DNA of 10,371 nucleotides from Azoarcus sp. (GCA_031282905.1 JAITCV010000151.1:1-10371), one strand, 5' to 3'. Positions 1 through 8,182 are shown, counted from the first letter of the stretch. Made by a program: numbers and translations. Notes: generated from the letters alone by a model not told the origin.

Positions 1-215
1 AGATGGATGTGTTCGGTGGCAAAGGCGGCATGGGCCGCGACGATCAGGCCGTCGGGCTGGTCCGTCCAGTAACCGATCAGGATACGGTCGAAACCGGCCG
101 TCTCGTGCGCGCGTGCAAATGTGGCGATGTAGTCCTTGTCGAAGACCGGGCCGACGGGCGGAATGGTTTCGGAGGCCAGATGATGGCCGATCATGCCGAG
201 AATGGTGATGCTCAT
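1..215 (-). CDS. LLM-class flavin-dependent monooxygenase, N-terminal part (alkanesulfonate monooxygenase-like)
   Basis: Partial gene: the start is at 215 and the rest lies beyond the left edge. It begins MSITILGMIGHHL and continues through GPVFDKDYIATFARAHETAG and FDRILIGYWT, the first beta strand and helix of the bacterial luciferase-like (LLM) TIM barrel. Relatives use FMNH2 and oxygen to cleave the C-S bond of sulfonates or sulfones. The start is fixed by a GGAG Shine-Dalgarno about seven bases upstream (complement of ctcc near 223-226). It lies 148 bases downstream of, and on the same strand as, a sulfonate/nitrate-type binding protein, which supports a role in sulfur scavenging. The N-terminus differs from classical SsuD, so I give no symbol. 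The substrate cannot be told from 71 residues; other LLM oxidoreductases remain possible. Confidence 0.8.
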   Translation of the reverse strand, partial: MSITILGMIGHHLASETIPPVGPVFDKDYIATFARAHETAGFDRILIGYWTDQPDGLIVAAHAAFATEHIH

Positions 216-261
216 GGCGAAACTCCTTTCAGGGAAAAGTCAGAGGATTCGGGGGATGTCT

Positions 262-355
262 GTCAAAAAGCAAAAACCAGCTTGGCGTTGCCTTCTCCCC
301 CAAAGAACAGGTTTTGCCTGTTCTTTTTTTGCAAACCAACCGGTTGCTTTTTGAC
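262..355. other. Nested inverted repeats between binding-protein and monooxygenase genes
   Basis: An outer 12-base inverted repeat (gtcaaaaagcaa at 262-273, ttgctttttgac at 344-355) encloses an inner perfect hairpin: 10-base stem 302-311/317-326 with loop ttttg. On the plus strand the inner stem runs into seven T (324-330), like an intrinsic terminator, but no plus-strand gene lies upstream. On the minus strand, in which the flanking genes are transcribed, the stem is followed by a G run, so it is not a canonical terminator there. A role as mRNA-stabilising or attenuating structure in the operon transcript, protecting the binding-protein message, is an inference. Confidence 0.55.
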
Positions 356-363
356 GAACACCC

Positions 364-1452
364 CTATTGGTGCCGGTGTACTTCGTCGAGCACGCTCACG
401 GCAATGTTTTCGGCAAAACGCCGGGGATCGGTGCCAGGCTTCAACACGCCCAGATCCTTGAAATCCTGCGCGTAGAAAGCGATCTGCTCACGCAGATCCG
501 TACCGGTCGGGTGCTCGTGCAAGGTGAGTTGTTTGTAGAGCAGGCGCAATTCATCGAGCGAAATTTTCGTCGTATATTTGTGGAAGATCTGGGCGGCATC
601 GTCGATATGCGCCGCCGTCCATTCGTAAGCTTCGACAAGGGCGCGCGCGAGCGCGGCCACCGCCGGACGATTGTCGCGCAAAAGCGCGCCGCCGACGCCG
701 AGGATGCAGCAGGTCTTGTCGTGATAAGGCGGGCTGGTGTTGGTCGCCAATTCCAGATAAGCGCCATTGCTGTCCTGCTCGATCCGGTAAAGAAGCGGGT
801 CGCTCGTGGCGAGGGCGTGGACTTCACCTTTTTCCGCCGCAAGCCCCAACAGGTCGGGCTGATAGGCCAACCAGGTGACATCGCGATCAGGGTCGATGCC
901 GTTGCGTTTCAGGTAGACGCTGAAGAAATGCTTGCCAGGATCGCTCAAGTTCGGCACGCCAATGGTTTTCCCGCGCAGGTCGGCAAGCCGGGTAATGCCG
1001 CTGGGCTTGTAGGCGATCAACCGCTCGCAACCGCCATGCAATCCGGCGACGATCTTCACGTCGAAACCGGATTCCAGCGGCTTCAACCAGCGATGGATCA
1101 TGCCGACCGCCGCGTCCGCCTTGCCGGTCGCCAAGGCTTCGAGAAGCTGGTCGGTCGATCCGGCGTAATTGACGAAACCGATATCGAGACCGTTGCGGCT
1201 GAAAATGCCTGTTTCCTGGGCAACGGCAACGGGTGTGAAGCAAAAGGCATTCTGGTTCCAGGCAAAATTCAGGGACACGCGCCGGGACGCGCCAGCCTGC
1301 GCCCAGACATTGCCGCCCAGCGCCAGGACAGGCGACAGCGCGGCAGTTCCCATGGCTTTGAGAACGCCACGCCGGGTCGTCGCAACTGGGGCTGTAACCG
1401 CTGGGGCTGTAACCGCTTCCTTGGTTTGCGCTTCCTTGGTTTGATGATGCAT
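364..1452 (-). CDS. ABC transporter substrate-binding protein, NitT/TauT (sulfonate/nitrate/taurine) type, Tat-exported
   Basis: A periplasmic binding protein of 362 residues. Residues 26-32 (TRRGVLK) form a twin-arginine motif, followed by a hydrophobic stretch and a probable cleavage after AQA near residue 53, so it should be exported folded by Tat. The mature part has NMT1/SsuA-like fold features: WNQNAFCFTPVAVAQETGIF near the start of domain 1, then GKADAAVGM, then LRGKTIGVPNLSDPG. The start ATG at 1452 has an AGGA Shine-Dalgarno at 1460-1463. Such proteins feed alkanesulfonates, taurine, nitrate or similar anions to an ABC permease/ATPase pair, not present here. The downstream LLM monooxygenase favours a sulfonate-like ligand, so SsuA-like is likely but unproven. 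Oddity: the n-region before the twin arginine is lengthened by two adjacent 15-base tandem duplications (TKEAQTKEA and VTAPAVTAP). Confidence 0.88.
   Translation of the reverse strand: MHHQTKEAQTKEAVTAPAVTAPVATTRRGVLKAMGTAALSPVLALGGNVWAQAGASRRVSLNFAWNQNAFCFTPVAVAQETGIFSRNGLDIGFVNYAGSTDQLLEALATGKADAAVGMIHRWLKPLESGFDVKIVAGLHGGCERLIAYKPSGITRLADLRGKTIGVPNLSDPGKHFFSVYLKRNGIDPDRDVTWLAYQPDLLGLAAEKGEVHALATSDPLLYRIEQDSNGAYLELATNTSPPYHDKTCCILGVGGALLRDNRPAVAALARALVEAYEWTAAHIDDAAQIFHKYTTKISLDELRLLYKQLTLHEHPTGTDLREQIAFYAQDFKDLGVLKPGTDPRRFAENIAVSVLDEVHRHQ
1386..1443 (-). repeat. Two adjacent 15-base tandem duplications in the Tat signal n-region
   Basis: The unit ctggggctgtaaccg occurs at 1386-1400 and again at 1401-1415. 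Directly next to it cttccttggtttgcg occurs at 1416-1430 and all but its last two bases again at 1431-1443. Both keep the reading frame and encode doubled VTAPA and TKEAQ segments ahead of the twin-arginine motif. They look like recent replication-slippage products. Confidence 0.85.
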
Positions 1453-1658
1453 GCTGTTTTCCTGTTGAATCCGATATGCAATAAGTTATCAATGCCCGCC
1501 ATCGCCGTAAAACAATATATATTCATATCCATAGCAACTTTTTTGTACTTCACCGGAAAAAACCGCGCAACGCCCAATGCCGACGGAGTTTCTCATGCGC
1601 ATATGCGCGGCATGGTATATTCGATACCCGGATCGGCGAAACCCATTGGAGGTCAAGG
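1453..1658. promoter_or_regulatory. AT-rich divergent control region with 12-base palindrome
   Basis: This region lies between the minus-strand binding-protein gene and a short plus-strand ORF. About 1484-1556 is strikingly AT-rich for this genome (ataacttattgcatatc read on the minus strand, then a TATATATT tract and A/T runs) and should hold the sulfur-operon promoter. I cannot place -35 and -10 boxes securely. At 1597-1608 there is a perfect palindrome gcgcatatgcgc, followed by the inverted repeat ggtat (1614-1618)/atacc (1624-1628). These are possible regulator sites for the plus-strand direction. Confidence 0.4.
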
Positions 1659-1775
1659 ATGCTCACCTGCCTGATGATGGCAAACTGTTTCTTGTCGTAT
1701 GCCGCGACCGAAGGCGAGCCGGGGCATCTTGCCCGCAGCGGGACGCCCGCGCCCCTTTGTTTACGCTCGCAATGA
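1659..1775 (+). CDS. Short ORF with strong Shine-Dalgarno, possibly a truncated gene start
   Basis: An ATG at 1659 follows GGAGGT (1648-1653) at an ideal 5-base spacing and opens 38 codons beginning MLTCLMMANCFLSYAATEGE. From roughly codon 17 the reading frame enters the GC-rich repeat-like element (1708-1777) and stops inside its end. The best reading is a genuine translation start whose gene body has been lost or replaced. A real small protein or leader peptide is the alternative. I recognise no family. Confidence 0.3.
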   Translation: MLTCLMMANCFLSYAATEGEPGHLARSGTPAPLCLRSQ

Positions 1776-1777
1776 CG
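1708..1777. repeat. REP/MITE-like GC-rich hairpin element ending in cgctcgcaatgacg
   Basis: The stretch contains an inner hairpin cccgc-a-gcggg (about 1733-1743) within a wider ggggc/gcccc pairing. Its right end is cgctcgcaatgacg (1764-1777), which on the minus strand reads cgtcattgcgagcg. That string is known as the end of dispersed intergenic repeats in many bacteria. Only one copy lies in this window, so repetitiveness is inferred. It separates the short ORF from the next gene. Confidence 0.4.
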
Positions 1778-1859
1778 TATGTAGTATAGTTTGGTTTGTC
1801 GATCTGCTCCAATATTGCGCTTTTGAACTTTCACCTTGCTTTCACCTCAAGGGAAAACC

Positions 1860-2204
1860 ATGTACAGCACCAAGCTTCGCCTACCCTACCGACAAAGAAT
1901 ACTTCATTACTGCGCATCGAACGGTGTCGTCGTGCCGAAAGACTTCGATGCGCCAAAATCATCCGACAAATACGCTTTGGTGGATATTACAAGCCAGCCA
2001 CCCACACTGGTCAACCGCACTTCGTATTTGAAAAGCGAAATCCATAAATTTCTTTCCCGTCCGGAAAATCGGGAGAGAAAATTCAAACTTCTCGACTTCA
2101 AGCGTGGCCTTGAGTTATCCTGCTCCATTGAAGACAAGTTTGAAAAAATTGGCGCTTTCGATCATGTATCGCCTGATGAGTTGCTCAACCTTGTTTCTCC
2201 CTGA
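1860..2204 (+). CDS. Hypothetical protein, unrecognised
   Basis: A protein of 114 residues from ATG 1860, chosen because AAGGGA sits five bases upstream; a TTG 24 bases earlier is also in frame but lacks a better site. It is soluble, without signal peptide or membrane segment, and rich in charged residues: a basic N-terminus (KLRLPYRQR), a middle KYALVDITSQPPTLVNRTSY, a helical KSEIHKFLSRPENRERKFK and an acidic tail ending DHVSPDELLNLVSP. I recognise no family. Base composition is visibly more AT-rich than the neighbouring genes, suggesting transfer. It is followed after 20 bases by the zinc-ribbon gene on the same strand, so the two probably share a transcript. Confidence 0.6.
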   Translation: MYSTKLRLPYRQRILHYCASNGVVVPKDFDAPKSSDKYALVDITSQPPTLVNRTSYLKSEIHKFLSRPENRERKFKLLDFKRGLELSCSIEDKFEKIGAFDHVSPDELLNLVSP

Positions 2205-2224
2205 GCCTGCGGTCAGAAAACAAC

Positions 2225-2686
2225 ATGGAACCTTCAAAGAAACAATCCGCGCAAAAAGGTCGGAAAAAGCCTCGATCCGGTCCAAACAAGGCAAAAAAAG
2301 CCGCAAAAAGAAAAATCTGCCAATCCCATCGGACCCTGATGAATGGAGAGAAACATCGCCAGAAAAAATGGCGGCACCTCCCCGATTTCGATCCCAAGAA
2401 ACGCATTCGGGTCAAACTGGCATGGGTGTATGAATTCGGGGCGCGTCCATGGTTTTTCCAGGAAGACGGCGTGTATTACTACCGTGACGAGGTATTCGTT
2501 TGCCGCGATTGCGGGCAGGAATGCGTCTGGAAGGCCGAAGATCAACAATGCTTGTATGAACGCGGCCACGCCTCCGATTACAAGATTGCGGTTCGCTGCC
2601 CGCAATGTCGCAAAAAGGGACACGAGCGCAAAGCAAAAGCGCGCCAGGCCAGTGAGGAAGGCATGGCGAAAAAACAGGCACTATCG

Positions 2687-2704
<18 letters not shown>
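2225..2704 (+). CDS. Zinc-ribbon domain protein with lysine-rich N-terminus
   Basis: A protein of 159 residues. Residues 1-60 are highly basic (KKQSAQKGRKKPRSGPNKAK and more), suggesting nucleic-acid contact. Residues about 84-135 form a two-knuckle zinc ribbon: C93-x2-C96 in FVCRDCGQ, a WKAEDQQ segment, then YERG and C125-x2-C128 in RCPQCRKKGHERK. The order Y-x-D, CxxC, W/F-x-A-x-x-Q, Y-x-x-x-G, CxxC matches the 'probable zinc-ribbon domain' family (Pfam zf_Tbcl type), whose function is unknown. No good Shine-Dalgarno precedes ATG 2225, so translation may be coupled to the upstream gene. An internal ATG (codon 39) is possible but would still keep the domain. Its last 18 bases overlap the end of the convergent ATPase gene. 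Confidence 0.75.
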
Positions 2705-4912
<2,208 letters not shown>

Positions 4913-4935
4913 AACGTTCCTCCTTCATCGGAGAC

Positions 4936-4966
4936 ATTGAAAACGCTGTAGCCGCTATAGAGTCAA
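4936..4966 (-). promoter_or_regulatory. MerR-family (CadR/PbrR/ZntR-type) metal-responsive promoter of the ATPase gene
   Basis: On the minus strand TTGACT (-35, 4961-4966) and TTCAAT (-10, 4936-4941) are separated by 19 bases. The spacer carries an imperfect dyad CTATAGCGGCTACAG centred between the boxes. The overlong spacer and the TTGACTCTATAG lead-in are hallmarks of promoters that MerR-family activators remodel by DNA distortion, closely resembling pbrA/cadA promoters. It lies about 24 bases upstream of the ATPase ATG. No merR-like gene is found in this window, so the regulator must act from elsewhere. Confidence 0.8.
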
Positions 4967-5130
4967 GCCAGAGGATGCGATCATCAATATCCTCGACATG
5001 AATACTCTGATAATTATTTTTCATATACCTTAACGACATCACATACCATGAAGCATACGCATGCCTCATTCATACCCCAATCCCGCGATTCCCCACGCTG
5101 TGCCTGCAAATGATGCCTGCGTAGCGGCTG

Positions 5131-5553
5131 AAACTCGCGGCGCGGCGGGCGAGCTACCCAGAGCGTCTGGACTGCCACGGGCTGCCGCCCTCGCTTTTGG
5201 TTCCGGTAGCGATTTACGCGTGGTATCGGCACTTTGGCGATTTTCGGACAACGATGGAATCCGTCATCGAATGTGGCGGCGATACGGATACCGTGGCCGC
5301 CATCGCCGGCGCGCTTGCCGGAGCCGGTTCCGGTGTAACGGACATTCCACCGGAATGGATCGACGGCATTTTCGATGCGCCGCTCAACGTGGCTTTATTG
5401 CAAGAAGTCGCGCAAAGATTGAGCCAGCTTGTACAAACCGGACAATCGCCCGGACGGGTTCCATATTTCTGACCCATGATCTTGCCGCGTAATCTGTTTT
5501 TTCTCTTCGTCGTGCTGTACCACGGCTTTCGCCGCCTTGCGCCGCCGTATTGA
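5131..5553 (+). pseudogene. ADP-ribosylglycohydrolase family remnant (5'-truncated, internal stop)
   Basis: One frame reads ASYPERLDCHGLPPS, then PVAIYAWYRHFGDFR, then CGGDTDTVAAIAGALAGAGS (the GGDTDT at about 5275-5292 holds the metal-binding Asp pair of the ADP-ribosylglycohydrolase/DraG fold), then IPPEWIDGIF. A TGA at 5470-5472 interrupts it, yet the same frame continues with PMILPRNLFFLFVVLYHGFR and ends at 5551-5553. This tail resembles the usual hydrophobic C-terminus of the family, so the TGA probably replaced a TGG Trp codon. Most of the N-terminal half, including the first metal-binding segment, is missing, with a stop at 5122-5124 just upstream. Functional family members remove ADP-ribose from proteins; this copy should be inactive. 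Confidence 0.75.
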
Positions 5554-5618
5554 CAGACAAGGTTCTGAAAAAATGATGATTCAGGTTTTATCATCGTGCG
5601 AAGGCGCGCTCGATGCGC

Positions 5619-5789
5619 TCAGACATTCTCCCCATTGCGATTCTCCAGCCGCGCTCTTGAACGTACGATTGCTTCATGCAATTTGCCTTGCAGCACATCA
5701 CGGGAAGGAATTTCTGTCAGATATTCGGCAACGTGGATGCCACTGCTGCCCAATTCCAACAATTCAGTCTTTTGCAAAAGGCGCTTAAG
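5619..5789 (-). pseudogene. C-terminal fragment resembling a DUF1016/YhcG-type PDDEXK nuclease
   Basis: Read on the minus strand, this stretch encodes TELLELGSSGIHVAEYLTEI, PSRDVLQGKLHEAIVRSRAR and LENRNGENV before a TGA at 5619-5621. The IHVAEYLTxxPxRxxLxxKLHxAI pattern matches, from memory, the extreme C-terminus of DUF1016 proteins, putative PDDEXK nucleases common in genomic islands. No start codon or catalytic domain remains: an in-frame stop occurs just upstream, where the DUF2059 gene ends. I read it as the tail of a larger gene cut off by the neighbouring insertion. The family call is moderate; that the frame was once coding is likely. Confidence 0.5.
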
Positions 5790-5804
5790 ACAGCTTCTCG
5801 GAGA

Positions 5805-6332
5805 TCATATCTTGCAATTGCACTCCTCGACAATTGCTTGTATTCGTTGAATGAAAGCTTCTGTAGCGCTTTTCTGGACAGGCTGGTACTGTTCCAGAAA
5901 GTATGCATTGAACTGCACGAGCGCGGTACGGCTGGCTGCAACCTCCTTTTGTGCCAAAGGGGAGGTGTAGTACGCCAAGAGTTGATCCAGTTCCGCGTCA
6001 GTAAAATTCTCGCCGTAATACTTCGCCCATATCTCTGCTACGTCTTTGCCCGTCCAGGTTGGCTGGGCTGCCGTGATGAAATCACTGGCCGCCTGCTTGA
6101 ATTTGGCCTCAATCTCCGGCGTGATCCGAAGGGGGACAAACACCTGCGAAAGCATGTCATCTGCTTGTTTCTTGCATGCCTCGCGCCCCATCTGCATCTG
6201 TTGCTCAAACGTTTGCGCCAGCCCTTGCGCCTCCATGAGGCGGGCAATCTTCTCGGCGCGGTCAGCGCCCATCGCTATGCTGGATACGGCAAGCAGAAGC
6301 AATAGGACGAGATTTTTCATGCGATTTTTCAC
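5805..6332 (-). CDS. Secreted/periplasmic DUF2059-domain protein
   Basis: A protein of 175 residues from the GTG at 6332. That start is preferred because GGAG lies six bases upstream; an in-frame ATG at 6344 would place this GGAG inside the gene and an ATG at 6320 leaves it too far away. Residues 1-23 are a Sec signal peptide (MKNRMKNLVLLLLLAVSSIA, cleavage near AMGA). The mature protein is largely helical. The DUF2059 signature lies at about 105-131 (YYGENFTDAELDQLLAYYTS, PLAQKEV). The function of DUF2059 is unknown. The tail has a CNC pair. The gene starts 20 bases after an attC site, the usual distance for the first ORF of an integron cassette, and no attC is seen after its stop. Confidence 0.85.
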   Translation of the reverse strand: MKNRMKNLVLLLLLAVSSIAMGADRAEKIARLMEAQGLAQTFEQQMQMGREACKKQADDMLSQVFVPLRITPEIEAKFKQAASDFITAAQPTWTGKDVAEIWAKYYGENFTDAELDQLLAYYTSPLAQKEVAASRTALVQFNAYFLEQYQPVQKSATEAFIQRIQAIVEECNCKI

Positions 6333-6352
6333 GGGAAGCTCCATTCTGTGAT

Positions 6353-6410
6353 TTACAACGCCTGAATCAAGCCGCGCCGCAAAGCGGCATCGGTTTATGA
6401 ACTGTTGGGT
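6353..6410 (-). mobile_element. Integron attC recombination site (59-base element), solitary
   Basis: Read on the minus strand, the site begins with ACCCAAC (6404-6410, fitting the RYYYAAC core). It passes through AGTTCATAAACCGATGCCGC, a TTT loop, GCGGCGCGGCTTGATTCAGG, and ends in C-GTTGTAA (6353-6359). The terminal core keeps GTT but departs from GTTRRRY at two of the last positions. The GCCGC/GCGGC apex with AA-CCG/CGGCTT arms is very close to the common aadA-type attC family, including its single-strand fold. Orientation places the preceding cassette to its right and the next cassette's gene (DUF2059) to its left. No integron integrase gene is present in this window. Confidence 0.78.
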
Positions 6411-6412
6411 GC

Positions 6413-6569
6413 TATGCTGCATATCATCCCAATGCAGACCATCCAAGGCACTCTGCACTGGGCAAGGGTAATAGCACACAGGACGAAGCACGCTTTTGGC
6501 GAAGCATTGACATCGTGTCGGATTGTTGCGCTCGCCGAGCGCCCCCCTGCATCCCATTTTCCCCGCGCT
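6413..6569. other. Spacer with strong hairpin after the radical SAM gene; possible cassette remnant
   Basis: About 27 bases beyond the radical SAM stop is a perfect 6-base hairpin gcgctc-gcc-gagcgc (6528-6542). No T-run follows on either strand, so it is not a standard intrinsic terminator. The remaining sequence up to the attC has a short minus-strand frame that ends in TAA inside the attC, a common arrangement for cassette ORFs, but it has no recognisable product. Confidence 0.3.
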
Positions 6570-7490
6570 TCACGGACTGACCCGCACCGTCAGCCCTGTT
6601 TTCTGGATGCGTGCGGCGATGGCCGCGAGTTCATCCGCGGAGAGCGGGGAGACATGAACGGCCTCGGGCTGCATCGACGGGCGAGCAACCCCGTAGAGCA
6701 GAATGCCTTCGATGGCGCGGGCCACGGGAGCGAGCATTGCCAACCAAGCGGAGATTGCCTCCGGCGTGGGCGGCTTTCCATTCCAACGGAATACACAGGT
6801 CTGAACCCAGGTGCGGCACAAGGCGGCACAGCCTGCCAGGTTGCGGGCAATGGTGGCGGGCGCGATGCGCACGCCGTTGATGCGTTCGATGGCATCGGCC
6901 TTGCCCGCATCGGCCTTGAACCATACTTCTCCCTGGGCCGCATGCAAGCGGCGAATGCCTTCCCGCACCCGTTTTTGACCGAGCAGGCTGCCATTGGTGA
7001 TCAGGCGCAAGGGTGGCCGCGAATCTCCTGCCGGGAAAAATTCATCACGCAGCCGTGCCGCCATGTCGACCGCGGCGACGAATTCCTCCGCGCTGCTCGG
7101 TTCGCCATTCCCGGCAAAAGCGAGGTCGCGCACGACCCGCGAGCCTTCGGGCGCGTTGTCTGCCAACCAGTCGCCATGGCACAGCGCGATGAGCATGGCG
7201 CGCAATTCGGTTTCGAGCCGGGCGAGATCGATCGGCGGCGCCTTGCCACGGCTGAGGCCGGCTACCTGGCAATAGACGCAATGCCAGTTGCAAGCATTGT
7301 TGGGGTTGAGGTTGATGCCAACCGACACCCCGCCCGCCCGCCGGGAGAGCACGGGATAAATATAGGTGAATCCGGCAGGATCGCGCTCATGGCGGGAAAG
7401 ATCCGGTGGCTTGGGCAAGCCATCGTCCCGCTTGCGCGCATCGTCCGAATCAAGGGATGCGTTCACCCTGTTGTCCTCACGTATTGTCAT
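6570..7490 (-). CDS. Radical SAM protein, COG0731-like Fe-S oxidoreductase
   Basis: A protein of 306 residues from ATG 7490, chosen over an in-frame TTG at 7511 because AGGGG sits eight bases upstream of the ATG. YIYPVLSRRAGGVSVGINLN leads into C67-x3-C71-x2-C74 (NACNWHCVYCQV), which binds the 4Fe-4S cluster that cleaves S-adenosylmethionine. GNGEP at 127-131 is the SAM-binding GGEP-type motif, and RLITNGSLL belongs to a later barrel strand. The whole resembles bacterial COG0731 proteins, distant relatives of wyosine-synthesis TYW1, whose substrates are mostly unknown. It is divergent from the csx16 operon, with 337 bases between them. No partner gene reveals its substrate. A functional link to the CRISPR genes is not shown. 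Confidence 0.85.
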   Translation of the reverse strand: MTIREDNRVNASLDSDDARKRDDGLPKPPDLSRHERDPAGFTYIYPVLSRRAGGVSVGINLNPNNACNWHCVYCQVAGLSRGKAPPIDLARLETELRAMLIALCHGDWLADNAPEGSRVVRDLAFAGNGEPSSAEEFVAAVDMAARLRDEFFPAGDSRPPLRLITNGSLLGQKRVREGIRRLHAAQGEVWFKADAGKADAIERINGVRIAPATIARNLAGCAALCRTWVQTCVFRWNGKPPTPEAISAWLAMLAPVARAIEGILLYGVARPSMQPEAVHVSPLSADELAAIAARIQKTGLTVRVSP

Positions 7491-7827
7491 TGCGAAAACC
7501 CCTGTCGCCAACCGTCAGTCATACTTCATGTCATGAGGACGGAACAGGAAAACCTGGAAACACGATACGGAAGCACAGCAGGATTCGCAAGCTTGCCTTT
7601 TCTCGCCGACGCCAGGAACCTGATACAGTTTATTTGGCACAACGATCTGCAAAAGACAGGAAATGAACTGGACAGAAATACTCACCAACGTGGCCAGAAC
7701 AGTGATAAAGGCCACCTTGGAAACTCGGTATGGTGGGCCAAATCTTCGACAGGAGCATCCAGGATTGTCATTGCCATGACTGCGGCCACGATTTTCGTTT
7801 GTAGACCACCAGAACAAGGAATTCCCG
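7491..7827. promoter_or_regulatory. Divergent intergenic region between radical SAM gene and csx16, with hairpin and a possible small broken ORF
   Basis: This region must hold promoters for both directions; I cannot place them with confidence. An 11-base inverted repeat with one mismatch (ccaacgtggcc 7685-7695, ggccaccttgg 7710-7720) surrounds a 14-base loop. A plus-strand ORF begins at ATG 7663 (MNWTEILTNVARTVIKATLE) and stops at 7777-7779. A +1 shift near 7735 would continue it to a TAG at 7802-7804, with a His/Cys-rich end DCHCHDCGHDFRL, 23 bases before csx16. That could be a frameshifted small gene, or chance. Confidence 0.35.
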
Positions 7828-8121
7828 ATGAGCACCTTTTTCGTCTCCCGCCACCCCGGCGCACTGCAATGGATGCGGCAAAACCATATCGCCTTCGACC
7901 ATCATGTGCCACACTTGGAAATCGAGCATATCCGCCAAGGGGACACCGTCATCGGCTCGCTGCCGGTCAACCTCGCGGCGGAAGTTTGCGCGCGCGGAGC
8001 AACTTACCGGCATCTTTCGCTTAAAATCACCGCTTCCGACCGGGGGCGCGAGCTATCGGCGGCGGAACTGGAACGCTACGAAGCCACCCTGACATCTTAC
8101 GTCATCACGGAAAGCCCATGA
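7828..8121 (+). CDS. csx16: CRISPR-associated protein Csx16 (VVA1548 family)
   Basis: A protein of 97 residues, complete and of normal family length. It shows the Csx16 signatures: FFVSRHPGALQWM at the N-terminus, HHVPHLEIEHIRQGDTVIGS with LPVNLAAEVCARGA (about 26-58), HLSL, then RGRELSAAELERY (72-84). AAGGA at 7816-7820 is a good Shine-Dalgarno seven bases before the ATG. Csx16 occurs only with type III CRISPR systems. To my knowledge members have recently been assigned ring-nuclease activity, degrading the cyclic oligoadenylate second messenger, which would make it the off-switch for the CARF effector encoded next. The gene is 61 bases upstream of that effector, with a small cccgc-aa-gcggg hairpin (8152-8163) between them. 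Confidence 0.9.
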   Translation: MSTFFVSRHPGALQWMRQNHIAFDHHVPHLEIEHIRQGDTVIGSLPVNLAAEVCARGATYRHLSLKITASDRGRELSAAELERYEATLTSYVITESP

Positions 8122-8182
8122 TTTCCCCATCTTCACCACACACACCTGTTACCCGCAAGCGGGCTGATTTCCGGAAAAAACA

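Noticed and set aside
3..461. A 152-codon open frame on the plus strand at the left edge
   Set aside because: It overlaps the minus-strand LLM monooxygenase start and the nested hairpin region. Its translation shows no family features.
367..1674. A 435-codon open frame on the plus strand
   Set aside because: It is the antisense shadow of the ABC substrate-binding protein, which has a Tat signal, a Shine-Dalgarno and a recognisable fold.
5676..6305. A 209-codon open frame on the plus strand
   Set aside because: It is antisense to the DUF2059 gene, which has a signal peptide and a conserved domain.
6528..6542. GC-rich hairpin gcgctc-gcc-gagcgc as an intrinsic terminator of the radical SAM gene
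   Set aside because: No T-run follows on either strand; it is kept only as an unexplained hairpin.
6333..6557. N-terminal extension of the DUF2059 frame up to 6557
   Set aside because: The extra residues are a translation of the attC and the spacer. The real start is set by GGAG before the GTG at 6332.
6405..8024. A 539-codon open frame on the plus strand
   Set aside because: It runs antisense through the radical SAM gene, across the intergenic region and into csx16. Its length comes from high-GC codon use, and its translation resembles no protein.
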